Part shown: in pieces, positions 1 through 6,248 of the stretch
How positions within the stretch are numbered: position 1 is the stretch's first letter
Layout: each line of letters begins with the position of its first letter
IMG/VR virus record: IMGVR_UViG_3300032011_000067
Span: 1-32,281 of that record
DNA: 32,281 nucleotides
Direction: 5' to 3' (one strand)
From: a virus
The notes under the pieces: generated by a model
What the model was told of the DNA's origin: nothing
What the model saw: the letters and a program-made list of their open reading frames with translations, nothing else
Database searches by the model: none
Position numbers and translations under genes: made by a program

Positions 1-1
1 G

Positions 2-82
2 CGTAATAAGTTTGGAGACAAGCGTAAGTGGATGTTGCAAACCCAAGAAGATAATTCAATTAGAATCTGGAGAAAACTATGA
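2..82 (+). CDS. C-terminal end of an unknown protein (partial)
   Basis: An open frame enters from the left edge of the window and runs for 26 codons to a TGA at 80-82. The visible tail is basic and aromatic (ends RIWRKL). The stop overlaps the next start as ATGA, the coupling arrangement seen many times in this window, so this is probably the last part of a real upstream gene in the same operon. Too little is visible to assign a family. Confidence 0.55.
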   Translation, partial: RNKFGDKRKWMLQTQEDNSIRIWRKL

Positions 83-411
83 GTGGGTACGCGAGAAAAA
101 GACATAACGGGAAACCAATGAGAAGGCTATCTCTCGTTAAGCAGATCAATCAGATTATTCCAGAGGCAGAGGCAGCCTTTAGAGAAGATTTTGATGGACA
201 AGACACTGGTATTTGGTTGCGCGGTAGTGAGAGTACGCACACTGACAAAAAGGGTAATGTTCAGAGAATTTTTGATTACTGGGCGATGGAAGAAAAAAAG
301 CAGTATCACCCAAAGTTATTAAAAATATTAGACAGAGCAGATTGGTGGGCAGAGCCGCATGATGCAGGAACCCTGATGCTCTGGCCTAATCCAATAAAAC
401 ATTACAGATAA
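79..411 (+). CDS. Hypothetical protein, 110 aa
   Basis: The start ATG overlaps the preceding stop (ATGA). The protein is basic at the N-terminus (Lys/Arg-rich residues 6-16) and ends in a Trp-rich stretch (WW near residue 89, then LWP). No catalytic motif, membrane segment or signal peptide is visible. It is followed at once by a strong ribosome-binding site for a tiny membrane peptide. I do not recognise the family. Its position among small genes upstream of the replication genes suggests an early accessory function, which is inference only. Confidence 0.6.
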   Translation: MSGYARKRHNGKPMRRLSLVKQINQIIPEAEAAFREDFDGQDTGIWLRGSESTHTDKKGNVQRIFDYWAMEEKKQYHPKLLKILDRADWWAEPHDAGTLMLWPNPIKHYR

Positions 412-523
412 GGAGAGGACAATGAAAGAACTAATGAGCATGATGGTGTGTCTTTTCCTAAGTGCGTTGCTAGGAGTAATGGTTGCAACAGGATGGGTTT
501 TATAATTTAAGGAGAGGACAATG
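409..523 (+). repeat. Duplicated 16-bp stop/RBS/start cassette
   Basis: The 16-base string taaggagaggacaatg occurs twice, at 409-424 and 508-523. Each copy supplies an ATG start (422 and 521) with an excellent Shine-Dalgarno (AAGGAGAG) and an identical spacer. In the first copy the TAA is also the stop of the preceding gene. The duplication flanks the 27-codon gene and suggests that one of these genes and its RBS was copied or inserted as a unit. Confidence 0.8.
422..505 (+). CDS. 27-aa single-span membrane peptide
   Basis: A short frame starts with ATG at 422 and ends with TAA at 503-505, giving 27 residues. It begins MKEL and then is almost entirely hydrophobic (Met, Val, Leu, Ala, Gly, one Cys) to its end, so it is a predicted single membrane span with a two- to three-residue cytoplasmic head. 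The ribosome-binding site is optimal and identical to that of the next gene, which supports real translation. Possible roles include a small holin/antiholin-like or host-takeover peptide, but nothing in the sequence decides this. Confidence 0.55.
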   Translation: MKELMSMMVCLFLSALLGVMVATGWVL

Positions 524-805
524 GACATTCATAACATTGATCTGTCATCAAGAGAGCTGCAAGTAATATACATTGCGTTATCTAAAGTTTGGTGGTCAGG
601 TCAAGATGCTGAAGCAGATATATCTGTCAGGACTAAGCTAGAAAAAAGTGCGCTAAATAAATCTGGAAGAAGTGTGCATGATTTTTTAGTAGAACATGAA
701 GCAATTAATGACACTGATAAACCGGATGTAAGGACTAAAGCTCAGAAAGCTGCAAGCCTGAAACGTGAACATAAAAGGCAGATAGCAGAGCTGAAGGCTT
801 CATAG
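521..805 (+). CDS. Hypothetical protein, 94 aa
   Basis: The start is fixed by the AAGGAGAG ribosome-binding site at 509-516. The sequence looks helical and charged. The N-terminal part resembles a short alpha-helical domain (LSSRELQVIYIAL), and the C-terminal third is strongly basic (repeated Lys/Arg with KREHKR). No cysteine pairs, catalytic motif or membrane segment are seen. It is the last gene before the non-coding island, so transcription of this left block may end after it. Family not recognised. Confidence 0.6.
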   Translation: MDIHNIDLSSRELQVIYIALSKVWWSGQDAEADISVRTKLEKSALNKSGRSVHDFLVEHEAINDTDKPDVRTKAQKAASLKREHKRQIAELKAS

Positions 806-870
806 AAGACCACAGGAATTGTCATTTCCTGTTCTCCACGTTTGCCTGAGCGTGGGTCTTAAAATCAGGC
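806..870 (+). other. Three-way-junction-like RNA structure with competing hairpin
   Basis: Directly after the stop of the 94-aa gene, three perfectly complementary pairs can form together: outer stem 806-810/856-860 (AAGAC/GTCTT), hairpin 813-818/826-831 (CAGGAA/TTCCTG) and hairpin 836-840/851-855 (CCACG/CGTGG). The last stacks directly on the outer stem. A mutually exclusive hairpin, 844-849/865-870 (GCCTGA/TCAGGC), would break the second hairpin. No U-run follows, so this is not a classical intrinsic terminator. It could be a Rho-dependent end, an mRNA 3' protective structure or a small RNA. The pairs are read directly from sequence; function is inferred. Confidence 0.4.
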
Positions 871-1110
871 TTATAAAGTTGTGATCGCGTTTGTTGTTTG
901 GTGTGCGCGATTCCTGTCCCAGCAAGCGGTGGGCAGATTCAGCAAAACACTTGCAGTTGGTGATGGAGCCAAACGGTTTTTTAGGTGCTTGACATGGCCT
1001 TTTTGACTTCCTACTTCATGCGCTAACCGAGGAAACCGCGCTAAGGTTAGTCGTACTCTTAGCGAACGATTTGAGTACGCACCCAAATTATTGATATATA
1101 AGGGATTATA
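871..1110. other. Non-coding, GC-richer inverted-repeat island
   Basis: No plausible gene lies here. GC over 901-1080 is about 51% by count, against about 25% in 1081-1140. Perfect inverted repeats are ATCGCG 884-889 / CGCGAT 906-911, CTAACC 1023-1028 / GGTTAG 1045-1050, CGCTAAG 1039-1045 / CTTAGCG 1058-1064, and CGTACTC 1052-1058 / GAGTACG 1073-1079. The last three overlap, so only some can form at once. Candidate roles are a replication origin, a structured regulatory RNA or a recombination/attachment region. The sequence alone does not choose between them. Confidence 0.4.
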
Positions 1111-1161
1111 TTGTTAACAAAGTGTTTGCAAATAGGAATTAGGTATGGTCTAATAACCATA
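1111..1161 (+). promoter_or_regulatory. Promoter-like sequence with operator-like palindromes
   Basis: A sigma70-like pair is present: TTTGCA at 1125-1130 (4 of 6 matches to TTGACA) and TCTAAT at 1149-1154 (5 of 6 matches to TATAAT), with an 18-bp spacer. The -10 lies inside an inverted repeat, TATGGT 1144-1149 / ACCATA 1156-1161. A perfect 10-bp palindrome, TTGTTAACAA, sits just upstream at 1111-1120. It lies about 30 bp upstream of the 1187 gene and would drive the replication and terminase genes. The palindromes could bind a repressor or activator; none is visible in the window. Confidence 0.4.
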
Positions 1162-1186
1162 TTGATTAATAACTTGGAGAAAAAAA

Positions 1187-1543
1187 ATGGCCCTACGAAA
1201 AATTGTTAACTCGGACGCAACTCACAAGGTTTTTGAGGCTCGACTTGATGCTTATCGTCCAGACGACCAGTTATATATCGACGGCTGGTACTTTACTTTC
1301 GGTGATGTATTCAGTGCCGCTTTGAACAACGGTCAGTGCCCATTAGAGGGGCTAGCCAGAGCCGAGAAGTTTGAAAACCCTGTATACTGGCTAGCGCGAA
1401 ACCCAACAATACTAAGCGCAATCAAAAACGAAGAAGTCGAAGTAGCTTTTGAAGCGAAGATAGGAGACACGATTCAGTACATTGGAAAGACCTTTACTAT
1501 CGAAAAAGCCAATAACGGAAATCTAAAATTAGTAGAAGTTTAA
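1187..1543 (+). CDS. Hypothetical protein, 118 aa
   Basis: The start is supported by a TTGGAGA ribosome-binding site followed by an A-tract before the ATG. This is the first gene after the non-coding island, so it is probably the promoter-proximal gene of the main rightward transcript. The protein is mixed alpha/beta. The N-terminus has a DDQLYIDGWYFTFGD segment, and the C-terminal third looks like a small beta-barrel (IGDTIQYIGKTFTIEKA). No known catalytic motif is seen. A DNA-binding or early regulatory role is possible from position only. Confidence 0.6.
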   Translation: MALRKIVNSDATHKVFEARLDAYRPDDQLYIDGWYFTFGDVFSAALNNGQCPLEGLARAEKFENPVYWLARNPTILSAIKNEEVEVAFEAKIGDTIQYIGKTFTIEKANNGNLKLVEV

Positions 1544-1582
1544 TTCAAACAGCACAAGGATGTGCATAACCGGAGAAAAAAA

Positions 1583-1987
1583 ATGACAATAGTAAAATTT
1601 CAGGAAACAAAGAAAGAGTGGAGTATAAGAGAAAACTTTTTCTTTGAAAGGTGTGCAGAGTGGGTAGTTGAGCATGATGGCGAAAACGTAGTTGATTGGG
1701 ACTTGGTCCCAGACGAAGTAATAGACGAAGGCATAGACTTGTATTTTGGACCTAAAGCAGATGTTGCTTTTTATTACGATGCCATAGAAAAGATAGATGG
1801 CGGTGATGCAGCACAGCTTGTAGTAAATTTGATTAGAAATGATACAGATGATCTAGAGGCTGCATCTGAGTTAAAAAAGACAGTTAGAAGTTTGCTTGTT
1901 GATTGGATACATAACCATGTAGATGAACAGCTAGAAACAGGAAATGCTGGTTATGATCCTGCCGAACAGTCTAGGGAGCCGTACTAA
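1583..1987 (+). CDS. Hypothetical acidic protein, 134 aa
   Basis: The chosen ATG at 1583 has the same GGAGAAAAAAA leader as the preceding gene. An in-frame GTG at 1562 would add seven residues but lacks such a site. The protein is acidic, with an aromatic N-terminal half (FFFERCAEWVVEH) and many Asp/Glu. No catalytic signature or membrane segment is visible. Its stop overlaps the helicase start by one base (TAATG), indicating translational coupling to replication proteins. Family not recognised. Confidence 0.6.
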   Translation: MTIVKFQETKKEWSIRENFFFERCAEWVVEHDGENVVDWDLVPDEVIDEGIDLYFGPKADVAFYYDAIEKIDGGDAAQLVVNLIRNDTDDLEAASELKKTVRSLLVDWIHNHVDEQLETGNAGYDPAEQSREPY

Positions 1988-3465
1988 TGGTTGCTGAACT
2001 TAGACCACATCAACTAGACGCTGTAGCTGCTCTGAGGGGCAGCCTAGCGTCTGGTAAGCTTAGACCAATACTGGCGGCTCCTTGTAGTTTTGGAAAGACA
2101 GCCATCGCTGCTCATATCCTTATGTCTGCTGCCAAGAAGGGTAAGACAGGTATTTTCTTTGTGGACCGCTTGAAGTTGCTTGCACAGACTGAAGAAACTT
2201 TCAAGCGGCTAGGAGCTGATTACACTGTCATCCAAGCAGATAGACCTTTTGATCCTACCAAGAAGATTCAAATTGCCAGCGTCCAGACTGCTATTAATCG
2301 AGAGTTGAGGTTCGATGTTGGTATTGTTGACGAGTGCCACGTTCAGTACAAAGGCCTTCTAAACATTATGCATCGCTGGAACGCAATACCCTTCATTGGT
2401 ATGAGCGCCACTCCTTACAGCAAAAATCTTGGGCTGACCTACGATGACCTGATAGTCACCAAAAAGCCTAGAGACTTGATGGAGGAGGGCTGGTTGTGTC
2501 CTGTAGAGTATTATGCAGGCAAGAGGCTAGACACTAAGGGTATCAAGACTAAAGCTCTATCTACTGGCGGCTCAGACTACGACCCTGAAGAGCTAGGACA
2601 GAAGATGATAGAAGACGATACATTGGCAGGAGACATCATTGAAAACTACAGGAAGCATTCTAAGGGACTCACAAGGCGTGGAATAGCCTTTGCTCCTAAC
2701 ATTACATACTCAAAAAACTTAGTAGAGAGATTTAACGAGGCAGGAGTTCCAGCCTGTCACATTGATGGGTACACGCCTGATGAAGAGCGAGAGCTAATCT
2801 ATCAGGACTTTGAAGACGGAGTTTACAAGGTGTTGTCATGTTCAAAGCTACTGGCAACTGGCTATGACTCTCCATCTACTGAAATCCTCATAGACTGCTT
2901 TCCTACTAAGTCTCTGATTAGTTTTGTGCAGAGAGCTGGGCGCATCATGCGGATACATCCAGATAAAGAGATAGCAACCTATCTAGACCACGCTGGCAAT
3001 CTGGAGGAGCATGGACAGTTCCCTGAAGACGTTATCCCTTCAGAGCTAGATGAAGGTAAGCAAAACTTCAAAGAACGAGAGCAAGTTGAGAAACCAGAAG
3101 TTGAACTCAAGATGCAGGAATGCCCTGTGTGCTATAGCCAGTTTCAAGGCAGAACTTGCGGAGCCTGCGGCTATCAGCTACCTCCTAAAGCCGAGATACT
3201 CAAGGATGATGGCAAAGAGCTAGTCAAAGTCAACAAGCTAACCAGCAAAGAAGACAAGCAAGCATTCCTTAGCGGCTTGATTAGGTTTGGTTTGAATAGA
3301 GGCTATAAGGACGGATGGGCTAGTTGGAAGTACAAAGAAAAGTTTGGGGTGTTTCCACGAGGTCTAGACAAAGTAGCCAGCGATGAAATACCAGAAGAAG
3401 TTCGGGGTTACATCCAGCACATGAACATCAAGAATGCTAAAAGGAGAGAACATGAGCTACGTTAA
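1987..3465 (+). CDS. Superfamily 2 DEAD/DEAH-type helicase with C-terminal zinc knuckle
   Basis: This is an ATP-dependent SF2 helicase of 492 aa, likely unwinding DNA at the phage fork or origin. Visible motifs in order: Walker A with GKT at residues 36-38 in the unusual form SFGKT, motif II DECH at 115-118, motif III SAT at 140-142, a second RecA-like lobe with the conserved TGYDSPS segment near 291, and motif VI QRAGRIMR at 315-322. After the helicase core a CxxC...CxxC pair (C379, C382, C391, C394) forms a probable zinc ribbon. Such phage helicases are related to the type III restriction/UvrB-like group. The gene is coupled by TAATG to its upstream neighbour and overlaps the CHC2 gene by 14 bp, consistent with a replication complex. 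The core assignment is firm; the exact role is inferred. Confidence 0.92.
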   Translation: MVAELRPHQLDAVAALRGSLASGKLRPILAAPCSFGKTAIAAHILMSAAKKGKTGIFFVDRLKLLAQTEETFKRLGADYTVIQADRPFDPTKKIQIASVQTAINRELRFDVGIVDECHVQYKGLLNIMHRWNAIPFIGMSATPYSKNLGLTYDDLIVTKKPRDLMEEGWLCPVEYYAGKRLDTKGIKTKALSTGGSDYDPEELGQKMIEDDTLAGDIIENYRKHSKGLTRRGIAFAPNITYSKNLVERFNEAGVPACHIDGYTPDEERELIYQDFEDGVYKVLSCSKLLATGYDSPSTEILIDCFPTKSLISFVQRAGRIMRIHPDKEIATYLDHAGNLEEHGQFPEDVIPSELDEGKQNFKEREQVEKPEVELKMQECPVCYSQFQGRTCGACGYQLPPKAEILKDDGKELVKVNKLTSKEDKQAFLSGLIRFGLNRGYKDGWASWKYKEKFGVFPRGLDKVASDEIPEEVRGYIQHMNIKNAKRREHELR

Positions 3466-3853
3466 CAACTTCTTGAATCGTTTACAGAAAGTTAAACAAG
3501 TCGGCAATGACAAGTATACAGCGTTATGTCCTGTTCATGATGACAACAATCCTAGCATGACTATTAAGATTGTTGACGACAAAATACTAGCTTACTGCTT
3601 TGCTTGTGGGGCTAAGGCTCCAGCAATAGCAGAGGCTGTAGGACTAAAAACGTCTGACCTGTTCTCTGGCGACACTCCGTTCGCACCAGATAGAGACTAC
3701 AAGCTTATGCAAAAGAAAGGGTTAGACGATACTTTTCTACTAATACATGAAAAGTCAGTACAGAAAAAAGAAAAAATGAGGCATTCAGACTATAAGTTCA
3801 TGCGCCAAGCTAAAGCTAGAAGACAAGTCAGAGAGGAGAAAGGCCTTGAGTAG
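3452..3853 (+). CDS. Stand-alone CHC2-type primase zinc-finger protein
   Basis: The chosen ATG at 3452 follows an AAGGAGAG ribosome-binding site; an in-frame ATG at 3434 would add six residues. The 133-aa protein has C26-x2-H29 and C49-x2-C52 (CPVH...CFAC), the zinc-binding pattern of the DnaG/T7 gp4 primase N-terminal domain, followed by a helical segment (IAEAVGL). The C-terminal half is a Lys/Arg-rich helix. No TOPRIM catalytic domain follows, and the protein is far shorter than a full primase. It probably recognises priming sites or partners a separate catalytic subunit or the adjacent helicase. The zinc domain is well supported; function is inferred. Confidence 0.85.
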   Translation: MSYVNNFLNRLQKVKQVGNDKYTALCPVHDDNNPSMTIKIVDDKILAYCFACGAKAPAIAEAVGLKTSDLFSGDTPFAPDRDYKLMQKKGLDDTFLLIHEKSVQKKEKMRHSDYKFMRQAKARRQVREEKGLE

Positions 3854-4283
3854 ACCAATTTATGAAACAGAGGGAGACAGGCTCAACGAAAGTTTTCTAA
3901 AAACAAAGCTAGAAAAGATTTGGAACTGTAAGCTAATTAAGCTTCCTAAGAAGTCTATGCTAGATTTTTGTGCTGAGAGAGACAAAGAGATAGTGGCGTT
4001 TATTGAGATGAAGCATAGAAGCAAGCCTAGTGGGAGCTACCCAACGTATATGCTATCATTGGCTAAGTTGCAAGCTGCAAAGAGATTGCATCAAGATACT
4101 GGCAAGCTTTGTTTGCTTGTAGTTCAGTGGACTGATCTACTAGAAATGGTAGACTTAGCTGTATGTGATTTTACTTTAGCAATGGGAGGCAGGACCGACA
4201 GAGGAGACTCACAGGATGTTGAACCAGTGGTTCATATTCCCTTCACTGGATTCGGTCTAGTAGGAAGCGATGGCAAGACCTGA
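3846..4283 (+). CDS. PD-(D/E)XK-type nuclease candidate, 145 aa
   Basis: The start is a TTG at 3846 preceded by a strong AGGAGAAAGG site. No ATG is in frame near it. The protein carries a D40...E54-x-K56 signature (LDF...IEMKH), with conserved-looking Glu residues near the N-terminus (E7, E15) and a following helix with a Gln (near Q74), the layout of the restriction-endonuclease-like fold used by phage resolvases and VRR-NUC-type enzymes. A role in resolving replication intermediates or trimming DNA before packaging fits its place between replication genes and terminase. It overlaps the small terminase gene by 14 bp. Fold call moderate; substrate unknown. Confidence 0.65.
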   Translation: MSRPIYETEGDRLNESFLKTKLEKIWNCKLIKLPKKSMLDFCAERDKEIVAFIEMKHRSKPSGSYPTYMLSLAKLQAAKRLHQDTGKLCLLVVQWTDLLEMVDLAVCDFTLAMGGRTDRGDSQDVEPVVHIPFTGFGLVGSDGKT

Positions 4284-4638
4284 GCGTAAAATAACAGAAG
4301 AAGAACTGGTAGAAATTGAAAGACTAGCACCTTCATTAACTAAAGAGCAGTTAGCAAAGCATTTAGGTATGTGTTTCAATACCTTAGAAAAAATAATGGC
4401 TAGAGATGATAGAGTTAATGAAGGATACAACAGGTCTAGAATGGCGGCTGGCACAAAGATGATAGAGGCGCTATACCACAAAGGATTAGATGAAGGAGAT
4501 TTTCAGTCAATGAAGCTTTGGTTATCTCATGTAATGGATTGGACCGAGAAATCTAAGCAAGAGATTACAGGCGCTGATGGTGGACCTATTGAGAAAGATG
4601 TAGAGGTAACCATCACAGTTATTGGCGCAGATGACTGA
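4270..4638 (+). CDS. Terminase small subunit
   Basis: This is the DNA-recognition component of the packaging motor, 122 aa. An N-terminal helix-turn-helix is visible (about residues 23-42, TKEQLAKHLGMCFNTLEKIM). A helical region likely to mediate oligomerisation follows (EGYNRSRMAAGTKMIEALY), then a C-terminal GADGGPIE tail of the kind common in small terminases that contact the large subunit. Location supports the call: it sits 10 bp upstream of a tiny basic protein and then the large terminase. The start has an AGGAAG site inside the end of the preceding gene. Confidence 0.82.
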   Translation: MARPERKITEEELVEIERLAPSLTKEQLAKHLGMCFNTLEKIMARDDRVNEGYNRSRMAAGTKMIEALYHKGLDEGDFQSMKLWLSHVMDWTEKSKQEITGADGGPIEKDVEVTITVIGADD

Positions 4639-4647
4639 GGAGGATAT

Positions 4648-4812
4648 ATGCCACTCAAGAAAGGTAACAGCAAGAAAACCATAAGCAGCAACATCCGTAC
4701 AGAGATCAACGCTGGAAAGCCACGCAACCAAGCCATAGCAATCGCCTATGCAAAAGCTCAAGAGAAGAAAAAGAAAAAGAAGGCTGGGCCGAAAGGCGCT
4801 ACTTATGCCTAA
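4648..4812 (+). CDS. Small basic head-region protein, 54 aa, C-terminal GATYA motif
   Basis: A 54-codon gene has a GAGGAT ribosome-binding site and a stop overlapping the large terminase start (TAATG). The sequence begins MPLKKG, contains the pattern INAGKPRNQAIAIAYAKA and then a poly-lysine run. It resembles the small phage proteins with an AGKP...QA(V/I)AIA core often found near packaging genes. Its last residues, KGATYA, match the C-terminal motif of the scaffold and two other small proteins here. Its role is unknown. A DNA- or terminase-binding accessory is plausible because of the strong positive charge. Confidence 0.75.
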   Translation: MPLKKGNSKKTISSNIRTEINAGKPRNQAIAIAYAKAQEKKKKKKAGPKGATYA

Positions 4813-6248
4813 TGAACTATAACCTAACAGTCATCAACAAAGAGCTAGGCAAGCTTGCTCAGTCTAAGGCGAGGTTTCTTATTCTCTTTGGCGGCAGAGG
4901 CTCAGGCAAAAGCGTAGGCATAGCAAACATACTCCTAGCCAAAGCAATGCAAGGCAAGAAGACAGCTTGCTTTAGAGAGTTCCAGAGCAGTATGCAGGAC
5001 AGCGTTTACTCTTTGCTCTGCTCAGAAATAGAAAGGCAAGGCCTGCAAGATGTATTTGAGATACAAAGCAACCAGATAAACTTTCGCAAGAATGGTGATA
5101 CTGCCTTTGTGTTTAGAGGCTTAGCTAGATCACCAGAGAATGTGAAGTCGTACCATGATTTTGATTTATTCTGGGTAGAGGAAGGACAGAGCCTTAGCTT
5201 TGAAAGTCTCAAGGCACTAACTCCTACTCTGAGAAAAGAAGGAAGCCAGATACTAATTAGTGCAAACCCACGCAGCAAGAATGATGCATTCAGCCAGAGA
5301 TTCTTTACTCCGTTTGAGAAAGAGCTAAGAAGAAACAAGCATTACTCTGATGACTTGCACTGTATCTATTGGGTTAACTACGACAAGAACCCTAAGTTCC
5401 CTACGGTCCTAGAAGATGAAAGGCTGCATGATAAGAAGAGTATGTCAGCAGCTCTGTACAAACATATCTGGGAGGGAGAGTTCTATGATGAGGTCCAAGA
5501 CAGCCTGATAAGCGTGGAGTGGTTTGATTCAGCTATTGACGCTCACGATAAGTTAGGATGGAAGGGAGAAGGCGCGATAATAGCCAGCCATGACCCATCT
5601 GATACAGGCGGTGACTCTAAAGGATTCTGCGTTAGGAGAGGAAACCAAATTCTAGATATCAGCGAGATGGTAACCGGAGAAGCAGCAGACGGAATGGATT
5701 GGGCGCTGGATAAAGCTTTAGAAAGCCAAGCGGATTGGTTTGTATGGGATTGTGATGGCTTAGGTGTTAGTCTTAAACGACAAGTAGATAGCGCATTGGC
5801 CGATAAGAACGGCATAGACTACTTCATGTTCAAAGGCTCAGAAGCTGTAGAGGAGCCAGAGCAACCGTACACTGAAGGCGGCAAAACAAAGAACAAGACC
5901 AACAAGGAAACCTTTTACAACAAGAGGGCGCAGTATTGGTGGCGGCTGCGGGATAGGTTCTACAATACTTATCGTGCAGTTGAGCGTGGAGAATATGTGG
6001 ACCCAGAGGATCAAATTAGCTTATCCTCAAGCATATCTAACCTAGATCAAATTCGTTCTGAGGTTTGCCGCATACCTTTAAAGCGTAGCAACACTGGTAA
6101 AATACAGATTATGTCCAAGATAGAGATGGCTAGAAAGCCTTATCAGCTACCATCTCCAAACATGGGTGACGCTTTAATGATGGCTTGCTACAGGCCCAAG
6201 ACAAAAGCAGCGCCCACTAAGATTAATTTTGCAGGATGGAATGACTGA
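4812..6248 (+). CDS. Terminase large subunit
   Basis: This is the packaging ATPase and nuclease, 478 aa, the usual length. The ATPase domain shows Walker A GGRGSGKS at residues 27-34 and Walker B LFWVEE at about 119-124. The C-terminal RNase-H-like nuclease shows D261 (SHDPSDTGGD), the WDCDG segment with D313/D315, and a late GDALMM acidic residue. The ATP site is of the PBSX/P22-like type, consistent with headful packaging, though the packaging mode cannot be proven here. The start overlaps the preceding stop, and the stop overlaps the portal start (TGATG). Confidence 0.95.
   Translation: MNYNLTVINKELGKLAQSKARFLILFGGRGSGKSVGIANILLAKAMQGKKTACFREFQSSMQDSVYSLLCSEIERQGLQDVFEIQSNQINFRKNGDTAFVFRGLARSPENVKSYHDFDLFWVEEGQSLSFESLKALTPTLRKEGSQILISANPRSKNDAFSQRFFTPFEKELRRNKHYSDDLHCIYWVNYDKNPKFPTVLEDERLHDKKSMSAALYKHIWEGEFYDEVQDSLISVEWFDSAIDAHDKLGWKGEGAIIASHDPSDTGGDSKGFCVRRGNQILDISEMVTGEAADGMDWALDKALESQADWFVWDCDGLGVSLKRQVDSALADKNGIDYFMFKGSEAVEEPEQPYTEGGKTKNKTNKETFYNKRAQYWWRLRDRFYNTYRAVERGEYVDPEDQISLSSSISNLDQIRSEVCRIPLKRSNTGKIQIMSKIEMARKPYQLPSPNMGDALMMACYRPKTKAAPTKINFAGWND

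Noticed and set aside
905-925. Possible tRNA T-arm-like fragment as an attachment site
   Set aside because: The segment has GATTCC but lacks the TTC of a T-loop and the pairing T-stem. No tRNA fold or integrase is visible.
989-1017. TTGACA with a 17-bp spacer
   Set aside because: The -35 is perfect, but the hexamer at -10 (TACTTC) has only two matches to TATAAT and no gene follows at a sensible distance. The site at 1125-1154 is better.
871-1086. Minus-strand 71-aa open frame across the non-coding island
   Set aside because: It has Arg/Leu/Pro-rich composition unlike the other proteins, covers the inverted repeats, and lies alone on this strand among plus-strand genes. It is more likely a shadow of structured DNA, although conservation in relatives could change this.
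4763-4785. A-rich run in the 54-aa gene as a programmed frameshift site
   Set aside because: It simply encodes lysines. The gene stops normally and the terminase has its own ATG at the TAATG overlap.
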